Shown: positions 51,420 through 62,364 of the stretch, piece by piece
Position numbering within the stretch: position 1 is the first letter of the stretch
Layout: every line of letters begins with the position of its first letter
Assembly: GCF_002261475.1 (NCBI RefSeq)
Contig: NZ_NEVN01000007.1
Coordinates: forward strand, 310,001-374,000
Direction: 5' to 3'
Source: Bordetella genomosp. 5
GTDB lineage: Bacteria; Pseudomonadota; Gammaproteobacteria; Burkholderiales; Burkholderiaceae_B
Length of the DNA: 64,000 bases
Position numbers and translations under genes: made by a program
The notes under the pieces: model-generated
Database searches by the model: none
Told to the model about the DNA's origin: nothing
What the model saw: the letters and a program-made list of their open reading frames with translations, nothing else

Positions 51420-54290
51420 TTACTTGGTCAGCATGAAGCCCTTGTACTTCGCGGCGAAGGCCTGCTCGATGAGCGCCTTCTGCTGCTCCTGGTGCTTGGC
51501 CAGGTAGCCCACGGCCGGCGAGGCCGATGCGGGGCGACCGGCATACGCCAGCTTCTGGCCTTCGGCCATGTTTTCGTACAGGTGGTGCTGAACGTAGAAC
51601 CATGCGCCCTGGTTCTGCGGTTCGTCCTGAACCCAGATCACTTCGGTCGCCTTCGGGTACTTGCGCAGTTCGGTCTCGAACGCCTTGTGGGCGAACGGGT
51701 ACAGCTGCTCGACGCGGACGATCGCGACGTTGTCGGCTTCGCGTTCGCGGCGTGCGTTGACCAGGTCGTAGTAGACCTTGCCCGAGCATGCCAGCACGCG
51801 CTTGACCGAAGCGGCCTTGATCGAATCGTCGACTTCGCCGATGACCGGGCGGAAGCTGCCGCCGGCCAGGTCGGTGAGGGGCGAACCCGCGTCTTTGTTA
51901 CGCAGCAGCGACTTGGGCGTGAAGATCACGAGCGGCTTGCGGAACTGGCGGATCATCTGACGGCGCAGCAGATGGAAGATCTGCGAAGCCGAGGTCGGCT
52001 GAACGACCTGGATGTTGTTGTCGGCGCACAGTTGCAGGAAGCGCTCGATACGGCCCGACGAGTGCTCCGGACCCTGGCCTTCGTAGCCGTGCGGCAGCAT
52101 CAGCGTCAGACCCGACTGGCGGCCCCACTTGGCTTCGCCCGAGCTGATGAACTGGTCGATCACGACCTGCGCACCGTTGACGAAGTCACCGAACTGGGCC
52201 TCCCAGATCGTGAGCGTGTTGGGCTCGGCCGACGAGTAACCGTATTCGAACGCGAGCACGGCTTCTTCGGACAGCACCGAGTCGATCACCGTGAAAGGCG
52301 CCTGGCCTTCGGAGACGTTCTGCAGCGGAATGTAGGTACCGTCGTTCCAGCGCTCGCGGTTCTGGTCGTGCAGCACGGCGTGACGGTGCGTGAACGTGCC
52401 ACGGCCCGAATCCTGACCGGTGATGCGGATCGCGTAACCCGAAGCGACCAGCGTGGCGAAAGCCAGATGCTCGCCCATGCCCCAGTCGAGGTTCTGCTCG
52501 CCCTTGGCCATGTTGCGACGGTCGTTCAGCAGCTTGGCCACCAGCGGGTGCACCGTGAAGCCATCCGGCACGGACGTGATGCGTTCGCCGATGCGCTTGA
52601 GCTCGGCCAGCGGCACCGCGGTGTCGGCCTGGTCGGTCCACTTGGCGCCCATGAACGGGGACCAGTCGATCGCGTACTTGCTCTTGTAGTCGGTCAGCAC
52701 GGGCTCGATCGTGCGCTGGCCGTCTTCCATCAGCTGGCGGTAATCCTTGACCATCTGATCGGCATCGCCTTCGGCCAGGACGCCCTGCGTCTGCAGCTTC
52801 TCGGCGTACAGCTTGCGCGTACCGCCGTGATGGCCGATGCGCTTGTACATCAGGGGCTGCGTGAGCGACGGGGTGTCTTGCTCGTTGTGGCCGAGCTTGC
52901 GGAAGCACACGATGTCGAGGACGACGTCGTGGCGGAATTCCATGCGGTAGTCGAGCGCGAGGCGGGTCGCGAACACGACGGCTTCGGGATCGTCGCCGTT
53001 GACGTGGAACACCGGCGCTTCGATCATCTTGACCACGTCGGTGCAATACAGCGTGGAGCGCGAGTCGCGCGGATCCGACGTCGTGAAGCCGATCTGGTTG
53101 TTGATGACGATGTGCAGCGTGCCGCCCGTACCGTAGCCGCGCGTCTGGGCCAGGTTGAGCGTTTCCATCACGACACCCTGGCCAGCGAAAGCCGCGTCAC
53201 CGTGCACCAGCACGGGCAGCACTTGCTTGCCTTCGGCGTCGCCGCGGCGCTCTTGGCGGGCGCGGACGCTGCCCTCGACCACCGGGTTGACGATTTCGAG
53301 GTGGGAGGGGTTGAACGCCAGCGACAGGTGCACCGGACCGCCACGGGTCGAGACGTCGCTCGAGAAGCCGTTGTGGTACTTCACGTCGCCGTCGGTCAGG
53401 CCTTCGGCGTGCTTGCCTTCGAACTCGGCGAACAGGTCACCGGGCATCTTGCCCATGATGTTCACGAGCAGGTTCAGGCGGCCGCGGTGAGCCATGCCCA
53501 CGACGATTTCCTGGACGCCGGATTCGCCGGCGTGGTTCACCACTTCGTCCATCGAGGCGATGAAGCTTTCACCGCCCTCGAGCGAGAAGCGCTTCTGGCC
53601 GACGTACTTGGTGTGCAGGAAGCGCTCGAGACCTTCGGACTCGGTGAGCTGCTGCAGGATGTGGCGCTTTTCTTCGGGCGACCAGGTCGGTGCCGACAGC
53701 GTGCTTTCCAGGCGTTGCTGGATCCAGCGCTTGGCAGCCGGGTCGGAGATGTGCGAGAACTCGGCGCCGATCGAACGGCAATACGTGTCGCGCAGGGCCT
53801 TCAGGATGTCGCGCAGCGTCATGGTGCTGGCGGTCGTGAAGTAGGTATTCGTGGCCGAGTAGGTCTGGTCCAGATCGGCTTCGGTCAGTCCGTAGAAGGA
53901 CGGATCGAGCTCGGGGATCGGCGGACGCTCCTGGCGCTTGAGGGGATCGAGATCGGCCCAGCGCGAACCCAGCGAACGGTAGGCGGCGATCAGCGATTGG
54001 ACCGACACCTGCTTGCTGGCGACCGACAGATCGGGCTCGGCAGCGCGTTGCAGGAAAGCATTGGCGCGGGCACGTTGCGCAAACGATTCGACGACGGGCG
54101 CATGAGCCTGGTCACGCGTGGCTTCTTGGCCATCCGTGGCGGGTGCATGCTGCAGCTGGTCGAAATATTCGCGCCAGTTGTCCGCGACCGAGCCGGGATT
54201 GTCGAGATACTGTTCGTAGAGTTCTTCTACGTACGGCGCATTACCGCCGAACAGATAGGAGGTAGATAGGGATTCTGATTCCGTAGACAT
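51420..54290 (-). CDS. sucA: 2-oxoglutarate dehydrogenase E1
   Basis: A 956-aa thiamine-diphosphate enzyme that decarboxylates 2-oxoglutarate and passes the succinyl group to OdhB. Landmarks are the N-terminal ENSYLFGG-like segment reading STSYLFGGNAPYVEELYEQY, the GMAHRGRLN motif, the GDAAFAGQGVVMETLNLAQ thiamine-binding region and the C-terminal YAGRPASASPAVGY. The length fits the family. It is the first gene of the operon, with a candidate promoter about 130 bases upstream. Confidence 0.96.
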   Translation of the reverse strand: MSTESESLSTSYLFGGNAPYVEELYEQYLDNPGSVADNWREYFDQLQHAPATDGQEATRDQAHAPVVESFAQRARANAFLQRAAEPDLSVASKQVSVQSLIAAYRSLGSRWADLDPLKRQERPPIPELDPSFYGLTEADLDQTYSATNTYFTTASTMTLRDILKALRDTYCRSIGAEFSHISDPAAKRWIQQRLESTLSAPTWSPEEKRHILQQLTESEGLERFLHTKYVGQKRFSLEGGESFIASMDEVVNHAGESGVQEIVVGMAHRGRLNLLVNIMGKMPGDLFAEFEGKHAEGLTDGDVKYHNGFSSDVSTRGGPVHLSLAFNPSHLEIVNPVVEGSVRARQERRGDAEGKQVLPVLVHGDAAFAGQGVVMETLNLAQTRGYGTGGTLHIVINNQIGFTTSDPRDSRSTLYCTDVVKMIEAPVFHVNGDDPEAVVFATRLALDYRMEFRHDVVLDIVCFRKLGHNEQDTPSLTQPLMYKRIGHHGGTRKLYAEKLQTQGVLAEGDADQMVKDYRQLMEDGQRTIEPVLTDYKSKYAIDWSPFMGAKWTDQADTAVPLAELKRIGERITSVPDGFTVHPLVAKLLNDRRNMAKGEQNLDWGMGEHLAFATLVASGYAIRITGQDSGRGTFTHRHAVLHDQNRERWNDGTYIPLQNVSEGQAPFTVIDSVLSEEAVLAFEYGYSSAEPNTLTIWEAQFGDFVNGAQVVIDQFISSGEAKWGRQSGLTLMLPHGYEGQGPEHSSGRIERFLQLCADNNIQVVQPTSASQIFHLLRRQMIRQFRKPLVIFTPKSLLRNKDAGSPLTDLAGGSFRPVIGEVDDSIKAASVKRVLACSGKVYYDLVNARREREADNVAIVRVEQLYPFAHKAFETELRKYPKATEVIWVQDEPQNQGAWFYVQHHLYENMAEGQKLAYAGRPASASPAVGYLAKHQEQQKALIEQAFAAKYKGFMLTK

Positions 54291-54617
54291 AATGTCGCTT
54301 CACCTTGACGAGTGCTTCACTCGCATACGATGCAGGAAAACCTTCCGCGACACGGGCTTCCCGTTTGGCGGATAGCAGGGGCAGAAGGCACGTACAAGCC
54401 TCGAAAGCCGTGTCGGCAGTATACCCCCTGAAGTTTGGGGGCGTCTTGCTGCAATCGCGTGACATGCGCCGAAGATCAAACATGGATGCATTCCTGGCAA
54501 GAATGCCTCGCGCTTCGCCGCGCATAACGGTGTCTACACGTCGCCATTATCGGCAATCGGTCGCGCCGGGGTCGGGTGGCCCGACCTCCGGCAAGTGTGT
54601 CCAGAATACGACGCAAA
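54291..54617. other. 327-bp intergenic region between sucA and the OPT transporter gene
   Basis: It holds the sucA leader and candidate promoter. Open frames crossing it on both strands overlap sucA or the OPT gene in the wrong frame and lack protein-like composition, so no gene is called. Confidence 0.55.
54418..54441 (-). promoter_or_regulatory. Candidate sucA promoter -10 with adjacent C5/G5 dyad
   Basis: On the minus strand TATACT (54423-54418) is an excellent -10 hexamer. Directly upstream is CCCCC-N8-GGGGG, filling the usual spacer, and no good -35 is seen. A promoter with such a spacer often needs an activator. The leader to the sucA start is about 125 nt. Confidence 0.35.
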
Positions 54618-56699
54618 TCAGGGTCGCGCCAAGACCCTGCGTCCAATCCACACCGCCACAAGGGCAAAAACGGCCAATCCGAGCCAGCGCGCGGGGCCTT
54701 CGAAGTCCGCGCCGACGAGCGCCAACGGCGCGTCCTGGCCGCTGAACCCGATCACGCCGGCGAGCAGCACCCCGACGAGGCTCTCGCCCACGATCAGGCC
54801 CGACGCGATCAGCACGCCGCGCCGGTTCGGCGCGTCGGCATGGGCTTCGTAGGATTCGCCGGCGGCCGCGGCGCGCCGGCGCAGGCGCCGCGACAGCACC
54901 CACGCCAGAAACGCACCCACCACGATGGGCGCGCTGGCGGTGGGCGGAAGATAGATGCCGATGCCGACCGCCAGCACCGGCAGCCGTGCAACGGCGCAGG
55001 TCGACTTCAACACCTGGTCCACGACGATCAACGCCGCGCCGATCGCCATGCCGATCAGGATCATGGTCCAGTTCAGATGGTGCGTGAAGATGCCTTGCGC
55101 GATGGCGAGCATCAGCGTGGCCTGCGGCGCGGCGAGCGCCTGATCGGGGTCCATGCCGGGGCGCGGCAAGGCATCGGCGAAGCCGTAGGCGTTGTAGAGC
55201 AGGTCCAGCACCGGCGAAATGACGGCTCCCCCCACCACGCAACCGATCAGCAACGCCACCTGCTGACGCCAGGGCGTGGCGCCCACGAGCCAGCCGGTCT
55301 TGAGGTCCTGCAGGTTGTCGTTCGAGATCGAGGCCACCGCCACGACCGCCGACGTGGTGAAGATCGCCAGCGCGATGCCCAGGCGCACGCCCTGTTCCGT
55401 GCCGAGCAGGCCCTCGCCGTCGTTGAGCATCACCATCAAGAGCGAGACCAGCACGATGGCCACGATCCCCACGCCGGAGATCGGGCTGGTCGAGGAGCCC
55501 ACCAGCCCCGCCATATAGCCGCAGGCCGCCGCGACCAGGAAACCGAACACGAACGCGAACAGCACGGCGTAGGCCACCAGCACGCCGATGCGGCCGGGCG
55601 AGAGCGGCGCGCCACTCATGAACGCGAGGAACGTGAATACCAGTATGGCCAGCAGCACGAGCGAAATGCCGATGACCCACGGCGCGGGCAGGTCGCGCTC
55701 GGTGCGCGGGGCATCGCCACGCGGGCGCCCGCCCTTGCCCACCATCGACATCGACGCGCGCACGCCGCGCACCATGGGCACGAACAGCGTGGCCAGGGTC
55801 CAGATGGCGCCCACCCCGATGACGCCCGCGCCGATGAAGCGGACCTGCGTGCTCCAGAGACCGGTCGCGTAGTCGGCTAGCGACACGTCCGCGGCACGCT
55901 CGCCCAGCGCCGTCAGGACCGGCACCGCGATGCCCCAGGCGATCACCAGCCCGGTCAGCATGGCCAGGCCGGCGACGATGCCGATCAGGTAGCCCGCGCC
56001 CAGCAGAGCCAGCGAGAAGCCCATCGGCAGACGCAGCACCGCTGCGCCGATTGCGAGAAAGCTGCTGGCGCCATCGGCGAGCAGGCGCAGGCCACCGGTC
56101 GCGAAGCTGACCACGGCCGCGATGCCGCCACCAAACAGGATGTCGGCCATGCCCGTGCCGCCCGGTCGTGGGACGACGGGGGCCGTTCGGGCTGTGTCAG
56201 GGTGCACCGCGCCCTCCCCCTCCCGTTCCTGGGCTCGGGCGGCGCTGCCCACACGCAGAATCTCCGCCGCCGCCACGCCTTCCGGGTAAGGCAGGTTGCT
56301 CTGCACCACCATCACGTGGCGCAGCGGAATGGTGAACATCACGCCGAGCATGCCGCCGGCCGCGCAGATCGCCAGCGTCTGCCAGAACGGGAACGCGCTC
56401 CAATGGCCCAGCATCACCAGCGCGGGCAGGATGAAAATGATGGACGACAGCGTGCCGGCCGCGGAGGCCTGGGTCTGCACCATGTTGTTCTCGAGGATGT
56501 TCGCGCCCTTGAACATGCGCAACACCGACATGGAGATCACCGCCGCCGGAATGGCCGACGAGAACGTCAGGCCGACTTTCAAGCCGAGAAACACGTTCGA
56601 AGCCGTGAACACGATCGTGATCAGGGCACCGAGGATGACGCCACGCAGCGTCAGCTCGGGCAGTGTCATGGCATCGGGCACCCGCAGGCCTGCGCTCAT
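54618..56699 (-). CDS. OPT family oligopeptide/metal-complex transporter
   Basis: A 693-aa inner-membrane protein with about 14-16 hydrophobic segments and the OPT family pattern: ELTLRGVILGALITIVFTASNVFLGLKVGLTF near the start, QTQASAAGTLSSIIFILPALV, and PYPEGVAAAEIL. OPT proteins import peptides or metal chelates; which one cannot be read here. The ATG at 56699 has GGAG upstream. The longer frame to 56855 adds an implausible soluble leader. It is divergent from the E1 gene. Confidence 0.92.
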   Translation of the reverse strand: MSAGLRVPDAMTLPELTLRGVILGALITIVFTASNVFLGLKVGLTFSSAIPAAVISMSVLRMFKGANILENNMVQTQASAAGTLSSIIFILPALVMLGHWSAFPFWQTLAICAAGGMLGVMFTIPLRHVMVVQSNLPYPEGVAAAEILRVGSAARAQEREGEGAVHPDTARTAPVVPRPGGTGMADILFGGGIAAVVSFATGGLRLLADGASSFLAIGAAVLRLPMGFSLALLGAGYLIGIVAGLAMLTGLVIAWGIAVPVLTALGERAADVSLADYATGLWSTQVRFIGAGVIGVGAIWTLATLFVPMVRGVRASMSMVGKGGRPRGDAPRTERDLPAPWVIGISLVLLAILVFTFLAFMSGAPLSPGRIGVLVAYAVLFAFVFGFLVAAACGYMAGLVGSSTSPISGVGIVAIVLVSLLMVMLNDGEGLLGTEQGVRLGIALAIFTTSAVVAVASISNDNLQDLKTGWLVGATPWRQQVALLIGCVVGGAVISPVLDLLYNAYGFADALPRPGMDPDQALAAPQATLMLAIAQGIFTHHLNWTMILIGMAIGAALIVVDQVLKSTCAVARLPVLAVGIGIYLPPTASAPIVVGAFLAWVLSRRLRRRAAAAGESYEAHADAPNRRGVLIASGLIVGESLVGVLLAGVIGFSGQDAPLALVGADFEGPARWLGLAVFALVAVWIGRRVLARP

Positions 56700-56961
56700 C
56701 GTCAACTCCGAAAATTCTAAAAGTGGCGCGAGTGTAGCGTCCACCACCTGGACATTTCCTGACAGCGCGCCCCGCGCCGCCGCCTCGGACCAACGCCCGA
56801 TTTCGCCGATGTGCGGCAGATCGTGCTGCATAAATCCGCCAGACAACGCCTTCATGCCGCCAGCATGGCCTACGGCCTATCGGCTTCGGTCACTTGTGCG
56901 TCTCAGGTGGCGCTAGCATGGGCGACACGCAGACCAAGACAAAAAGCATCGGAGACAACGC

Positions 56962-59688
56962 ATGACACCGCCCCTGCCCGCCCCCGGCCATCAGCAAGCG
57001 CCCTTCCTGCGCGACGATACCGACCCCGAAGAGACCGCCGAGTGGCGCGATGCCCTCGACGCGCTTGCGCAAACCGAAGGCGCGCCGCGCGCGGCCTTTG
57101 TGCTGGCGCGCCTGCTCGACCATGCGGCCAGTCTGGGGGTGCGGGCCGGCGGTCAGGTCAGCACCGCCTATCTCAATACGATCGCGGCAGCCGACGAGCC
57201 GCCGTTCCCGGGCGATCTCGGTCTCGAAGAACGGATTGCATCCATCAATCGCTGGAACGCGCTGGCGATGGTGGTGCGTGCCAACCAGGCGCACGGCGAG
57301 CTGGGCGGACACATCGCGAGTTACGCGTCGGCGGCCGATCTGTTCGAAGTCGGCTTCAACCACTTTTTCCGCGGACCCGACGCGCCGGGCGGCGCGGACC
57401 TCGTCTATATGCAGCCCCACTCGGCGCCCGGCATCTATGCCCGCGCCTATCTCGAAGGCCTGCTCGACGACGAGGATCTCGCGCTGTTCCGCCAGGAGAT
57501 CACTGCACGCGCCGCCGGACGCCGCGGCCTGTCCTCGTATCCGCACCCCTGGCTGATGCCGGATTTCTGGCAGTTCCCCACGGGCTCGATGGGCATCGGT
57601 CCAATCAATGCGATCTATCAGGCGCGCTTCATGCGCTATCTCGAGCATCGCGGCCTCGCGCCCGAGTCACAGCGCAAGGTCTGGGGCATCTTCGGCGATG
57701 GCGAAATGGACGAGCCTGAATCCATTGCCGCGCTCACGCTGGCCGCGCGCGAGCGGCTCGACAATCTCGTGTTCGTCGTGAACTGCAACCTGCAGCGCCT
57801 CGATGGCCCGGTACGCGGCAACGGCCGCATCATCGACGAACTCGAAACGCTGTATGCCGGCGCGGGCTGGAACGTCATCAAGGTCGTGTGGGGCAGCGAC
57901 TGGGACGCCCTCTTGCGCCGCGATGCGAGCGGCGCGCTGGCACACGCCTTCGCGCACACGGTCGATGGCCAGTTCCAGACCTTCGCGGCCAACGACGGCG
58001 CCTACAACCGCGAGCACTTCTTCGGCCAGGACCCCGCGCTCGCGGCGCTGGTGGCCGACTGGCCCGACGAGGCGATCGACCGCCTGCGCCGTGGCGGCCA
58101 CGACATGACGAAGATCCACGCGGCGTATGCCCGCGCGGTGGCGCATCGCGGCCAGCCCACGGTGATCCTGGCGCAGACGAAAAAAGGCTTCGGCATGGGC
58201 GCCGCGGGCCAGGGCAAGATGACCACCCATCAGCAGAAAAAGCTCGACGACGACGCGCTGCTGGCGTTTCGCGATCGCTTCGCGCTGCCGCTCTCCGACG
58301 CCGACTGCCTCGCGCTGCGTTTCTTTCGGCCCTCGTCCGACAGTGCCGAGATGCGCCACCTGCAGGCGCGGCGCGCCGCGCTCGGTGGCCACCTGCCGCG
58401 CCGCCGGGCGCAGGCCCAGCCGCTGGCGGCGCCGCCGGTCACTCAGTGGGCCGGCTTCGCGCTCGCGCCCGACGGCAAGGAGATGTCGAGCACAATGGCG
58501 CTGGTGCGCATGCTGACGCAGCTGCTGAAAGACCCGGCGCTGGGCCCCCGCATCGTGCCGATCGTGGCGGACGAGGCGCGCACCTTCGGCATGGCCAATC
58601 TGTTCCGCCAGATCGGCATCTATTCGGCGCAGGGGCAACTCTACGAGCCCGAGGACATCGGCTCGGTCCTGTCGTATCGCGAGGCGCGCGACGGCCAGAT
58701 CCTCGAAGAGGGCATCACCGAGGCCGGCGCGATCTCGTCGTGGACGGCGGCCGGCACCAGCTACTCGGTGCACGGCCTGCCGATGCTGCCGTTCTATATC
58801 TATTACTCGATGTTCGGCTTTCAGCGCATCGGCGACCTGATCTGGGCGGCCGCGGATCAGCGCACCCGCGGCTTTCTGATCGGCGCGACCTCGGGCCGCA
58901 CGACGCTCGGCGGCGAAGGTCTGCAGCACCAGGACGGCTCCAGCCATCTGATCGCCGCCACCGTGCCCAACTGCCGCGCCTACGATCCGGCGCAGGCCTA
59001 CGAGGCCGCGCTGATCGTCGAGGAAGGCATGCGCCGCATGCTGACCGAGGACCACGACGAGTTCTATTACCTGACGGTCACCAACGAGAATCTGCCCCAG
59101 CCCGACCTGCCCGATGCCAGCGTGGCGCCCGACTGCCGCACGGGCGTGCTGCGCGGCATGCATCGCGTACGTGCCTGCGATGCTCCCCGCGTGCGGCTGC
59201 TCGCGGCGGGCCCGGCGCTGGCGGAGGCCCTGCGGGCGGCCGAGACCTTGCAGAGCGAACACGCGGTGCCTTGCGAGGTCTGGAGCGTCACGAGCTACAG
59301 CGAGCTCGCGCGCGATGCCCGCCGCGTCGAGCGCGCCCGCGTCCTCGGTCTGAATCATGAGCCATCGTGGCTCGCGCACTGCCTGGGCCAGGACGGCCCG
59401 CCGGTGCTGGCGGCCAGCGACTACGTATGCGCGGTGCCCGATCAGATCCGCGCCCATGTGAGCGCGCCCATGCGCAGCCTGGGCACCGACGGTTTCGGCC
59501 GTAGCGACACGCGGGCCCGCCTGCGCGACTTCTTCGAGGTGAGCGCGGCGTGGATGGTGCTGCACGCGCTCGATCTGGCGTGTGCGCGGGCCACCGATGC
59601 CGAGGCCGCGCGGCTGCAGGAGGCCATCGCGCGGCAACGCGCTGCGCTCGACGCCGCCGGGCGCGACGCGCCGCCCTGGCTCCGCTGA
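56962..59688 (+). CDS. aceE: Homodimeric-type pyruvate dehydrogenase E1 paralogue, stand-alone
   Basis: A 908-aa thiamine-diphosphate E1 of the AceE type. The thiamine/Mg motif GDGEMDEPES starts at 245 and ends with NCNLQRLDGP. His423 in THQQKK matches a conserved catalytic His of E. coli AceE. The QFPTGSMGIGPI and SYREARDGQILEEGITEAGA regions are also present. No E2, E3 or pdhR gene is adjacent, unlike normal aceEF operons. It may be a second E1 or serve a related 2-oxoacid. It is divergent from the OPT gene and 195 bases upstream of maeB. Confidence 0.87.
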   Translation: MTPPLPAPGHQQAPFLRDDTDPEETAEWRDALDALAQTEGAPRAAFVLARLLDHAASLGVRAGGQVSTAYLNTIAAADEPPFPGDLGLEERIASINRWNALAMVVRANQAHGELGGHIASYASAADLFEVGFNHFFRGPDAPGGADLVYMQPHSAPGIYARAYLEGLLDDEDLALFRQEITARAAGRRGLSSYPHPWLMPDFWQFPTGSMGIGPINAIYQARFMRYLEHRGLAPESQRKVWGIFGDGEMDEPESIAALTLAARERLDNLVFVVNCNLQRLDGPVRGNGRIIDELETLYAGAGWNVIKVVWGSDWDALLRRDASGALAHAFAHTVDGQFQTFAANDGAYNREHFFGQDPALAALVADWPDEAIDRLRRGGHDMTKIHAAYARAVAHRGQPTVILAQTKKGFGMGAAGQGKMTTHQQKKLDDDALLAFRDRFALPLSDADCLALRFFRPSSDSAEMRHLQARRAALGGHLPRRRAQAQPLAAPPVTQWAGFALAPDGKEMSSTMALVRMLTQLLKDPALGPRIVPIVADEARTFGMANLFRQIGIYSAQGQLYEPEDIGSVLSYREARDGQILEEGITEAGAISSWTAAGTSYSVHGLPMLPFYIYYSMFGFQRIGDLIWAAADQRTRGFLIGATSGRTTLGGEGLQHQDGSSHLIAATVPNCRAYDPAQAYEAALIVEEGMRRMLTEDHDEFYYLTVTNENLPQPDLPDASVAPDCRTGVLRGMHRVRACDAPRVRLLAAGPALAEALRAAETLQSEHAVPCEVWSVTSYSELARDARRVERARVLGLNHEPSWLAHCLGQDGPPVLAASDYVCAVPDQIRAHVSAPMRSLGTDGFGRSDTRARLRDFFEVSAAWMVLHALDLACARATDAEAARLQEAIARQRAALDAAGRDAPPWLR

Positions 59689-59883
59689 GGCGGAGGCGGC
59701 ACTTTCGCTGCGCTGCAACAAGAACGCAGCGCCGCGTTCTGTGTTGAAATACTGGGCTGTTCCAGGCCGCATGCGGTTTTGCGGGCGTGTGTCCCACGCC
59801 CGCCGCGGCCGACAACGCGCAGCGATATTCCCGATTTCGCCGTTCCTCACGCTTTCCAGTTAGCGCCAAAAAGGCTGTACCTC

Positions 59884-62166
59884 ATGGACGAAACCCTCTC
59901 CAAGCGGGCGTTGGATTACCACGCCTATCCCACCCCGGGCAAAATCTCTGTCACCCCCACCAAGACGCTGGCCAACCAGGACGACCTGTCGCTGGCCTAC
60001 TCGCCCGGCGTGGCCGCGGCGTGCATGGCGATCTTCGACCAGGGCAATGACGCCGCCTCGATGTACACCTCGCGCTCCAACCTGGTGGGCGTGATCACGA
60101 ACGGCACCGCGGTGCTCGGCCTGGGCAACATCGGCCCGCTGGCCGCCAAGCCCGTGATGGAAGGCAAGGGCTGCCTGTTCAAGAAATTCGCCGGCATCGA
60201 TGTGTTCGACATCGAGCTGGCCGAAAACGACCCCGACAAGCTGGTCGAGATCATCGCGGCGCTCGAGCCCACGCTGGGCGGCGTCAACCTCGAAGACATC
60301 AAGGCGCCCGAGTGCTTCTACATCGAGAAGAAGCTGCGCGAGCGCATGAAGATCCCCGTCTTCCACGATGACCAGCACGGCACCGCCATCATCTCGGCCG
60401 CCGCCATCCTCAACGGCCTGAAGGTCGTGGGCAAAGCGATGGGCGACGTGAAGCTGGCTTGCTCCGGCGCCGGCGCCGCCGCCATCGCATGCCTGGATCT
60501 GCTGGTCGACCTGGGCATCAAGCGCGAAAACATGTACGTGGTGGACTCCCGTGGCGTGATCTGGGAAGGCCGCGACGAAAACATGGAGCCCAACAAGCGC
60601 CGCTACGCGCAGAAGACCGACGCGCGCACGCTGGCCGACGTGGTCAACGGCGCCGACGTGTTCCTGGGTTGCTCGACCGCGGGCGTGCTCACCGGCGACA
60701 TGGTCAAGACCATGGCCGTCAAGCCGCTGATCCTGGCCCTGGCCAATCCCGAGCCGGAAATCCGCCCCGAGATCGCGAAGGCCGCCCGCCCCGACTGCAT
60801 CATCGCGACCGGCCGTTCGGACTACCCGAACCAGGTCAACAACGTGCTGTGCTTCCCGTTCATTTTCCGCGGCGCGCTGGATGCCGGCGCCAGCCGCATC
60901 ACCGAAGAGATGAAGCTCGCCTGCGTGAAGGCGATCGCCGAGCTGGCCCAGGCCGAGCAGAACGACGAAGTGGCGCGCGCCTACGCGGGCGAAGAGCTGT
61001 CGTTCGGCCCCGACTACATCATTCCGAAGCCGTTCGATCCGCGCCTCATCGTGCAGATCGCGCCGGCCGTGGCCCAGGCCGCCGCCGCGTCGGGCGTCGC
61101 GGCTCGCCCGATCGAAGACATCGAAGCCTACCGCCGCAAGCTGATGGGCTTCGTGTACCACTCGGGCCAGCTGATGCTGCCGCTCTTCCAGGAAGCCCAG
61201 AAGGCGCCCAAGCGCGTCGTCTACGCCGACGGTGAAGACGAGCGCGTGCTGCGTGCCGTGCAGGTCGTGGTCGACGAGAAGCTCGCCTTCCCGATCCTGG
61301 TGGGCCGTCCCGCCGTGATCGAGATGCGCGTGCAGAAGTTCGGCCTGCGTCTGGTCGCCGGTCAGAACATCGAGATCGTGGATCCCGAAGACGACGCGCG
61401 CTTCAACGAAACGTGGCAGGGCTATTACGAGCTGCGCGGCCGCGAGGGCGTGACGCCGGCCATCGCCAAGGCGATGATCCGCAAGCACAACACGCTGATC
61501 GGCGCGATGCTGCTGCGCCGTGGCGATGCCGACGCGCTGCTGTGCGGCGTGGCCAGCAAGTACGACAATCAGCTGAAGTACATCGACGAAGTCATCGGCA
61601 AGAAGCCCGGCCAGACCTATGCCGCGCTCAACGTGCTGATGCTGCCGAACCAGACGCTGTTCGTCGCCGACACCCACGTCAACGAAAACCCCAGCGCCGA
61701 ACAGATCGCCGACATCACGATCCAGGCTGGCGAAGAAATGATGCGCTTTGGCGTGGTCCCCAAGATCGCGCTGCTGTCGCACTCCAACTTCGGCAGCCGC
61801 CCGACCGAGTCGTCGCGCAAGATGGCGCATGCGCGCCGCCTGGTGTCCGACCGCGCACCTCACCTCGAAGTCGATGGTGAGATGCACGCCGACGCCGCGC
61901 TGTCCGAATCGATCCGCACGCAGGCCTACCCCGACAGCTCGCTCAAGGGCCGCGCCAACCTGCTGGTCATGCCGAATCTGGACACCGGCAACATCACCTA
62001 CAACATGCTCAAAATGACGGGCAGCAACGGTGTGGCCATGGGCCCCATCCTGCTGGGCGCCGCCCGTCCGGTGCACATCCTGACGACCAGCGCCACCGTG
62101 CGCCGCATCGTCAACATGACGGCCCTGGCCGTCGTGGACGCGCAGCAGGAAGCCACGCAAGGCTGA
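59884..62166 (+). CDS. maeB: NADP-dependent malic enzyme with phosphotransacetylase-like C-terminus
   Basis: A 760-aa MaeB-type fusion. The malic enzyme part (about 1-430) decarboxylates malate to pyruvate and makes NADPH, with [12 protein letters not shown], the FDDDQHGTA-like segment reading [10 protein letters not shown] and the NAD(P) motif SGAGAAAI. The phosphotransacetylase-like part (about 435-756) has [18 protein letters not shown]; in MaeB it is regulatory. The ATG at 59884 gives the family-typical [13 protein letters not shown]; the longer frame is rejected. NADPH could feed the phaB reaction. Confidence 0.95.
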   Translation: MDETLSKRALDYHAYPTPGKISVTPTKTLANQDDLSLAYSPGVAAACMAIFDQGNDAASMYTSRSNLVGVITNGTAVLGLGNIGPLAAKPVMEGKGCLFKKFAGIDVFDIELAENDPDKLVEIIAALEPTLGGVNLEDIKAPECFYIEKKLRERMKIPVFHDDQHGTAIISAAAILNGLKVVGKAMGDVKLACSGAGAAAIACLDLLVDLGIKRENMYVVDSRGVIWEGRDENMEPNKRRYAQKTDARTLADVVNGADVFLGCSTAGVLTGDMVKTMAVKPLILALANPEPEIRPEIAKAARPDCIIATGRSDYPNQVNNVLCFPFIFRGALDAGASRITEEMKLACVKAIAELAQAEQNDEVARAYAGEELSFGPDYIIPKPFDPRLIVQIAPAVAQAAAASGVAARPIEDIEAYRRKLMGFVYHSGQLMLPLFQEAQKAPKRVVYADGEDERVLRAVQVVVDEKLAFPILVGRPAVIEMRVQKFGLRLVAGQNIEIVDPEDDARFNETWQGYYELRGREGVTPAIAKAMIRKHNTLIGAMLLRRGDADALLCGVASKYDNQLKYIDEVIGKKPGQTYAALNVLMLPNQTLFVADTHVNENPSAEQIADITIQAGEEMMRFGVVPKIALLSHSNFGSRPTESSRKMAHARRLVSDRAPHLEVDGEMHADAALSESIRTQAYPDSSLKGRANLLVMPNLDTGNITYNMLKMTGSNGVAMGPILLGAARPVHILTTSATVRRIVNMTALAVVDAQQEATQG

Positions 62167-62188
62167 TCGCACGCGCATCGAGGCAAGA

Positions 62189-62216
62189 GGGCATCCCGCG
62201 AGGGATGCCCTTTTTT
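62189..62216 (+). terminator. Rho-independent terminator of maeB
   Basis: GGGCATCCC and GGGATGCCC pair around a GCGA loop, followed by six Ts, 22 bases after the maeB stop. Confidence 0.9.
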
Positions 62217-62312
62217 CTTGGTCTCGCTGCCGACCGGGGAGGTCTGAACGGATCTCGAGGAAGTCGCACGCCGGATCGCCGCATCCCCGCGAGAATGAAA
62301 AGAAGCGCCCTC

Positions 62313-62354
62313 CCCCAAAAACAGGCAGACCTCCCCAACATCAGGGAGGCCTGC
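62313..62354 (-). terminator. Terminator of the autotransporter gene
   Basis: GCAGACCTCCC (62325-62335) pairs with GGGAGGCCTGC (62344-62354), with one mismatch and an eight-base loop. It is followed on the minus strand by CTGTTTTT, just after the autotransporter stop. Confidence 0.7.
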
Positions 62355-62364
62355 GTGCCTTCGG

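Noticed and set aside
51492-54269. 925-codon frame antisense to sucA
   Set aside because: Composition artefact of a highly biased coding strand.
59860-62178. 772-codon frame antisense to maeB
   Set aside because: Antisense shadow; maeB motifs are complete on the plus strand.
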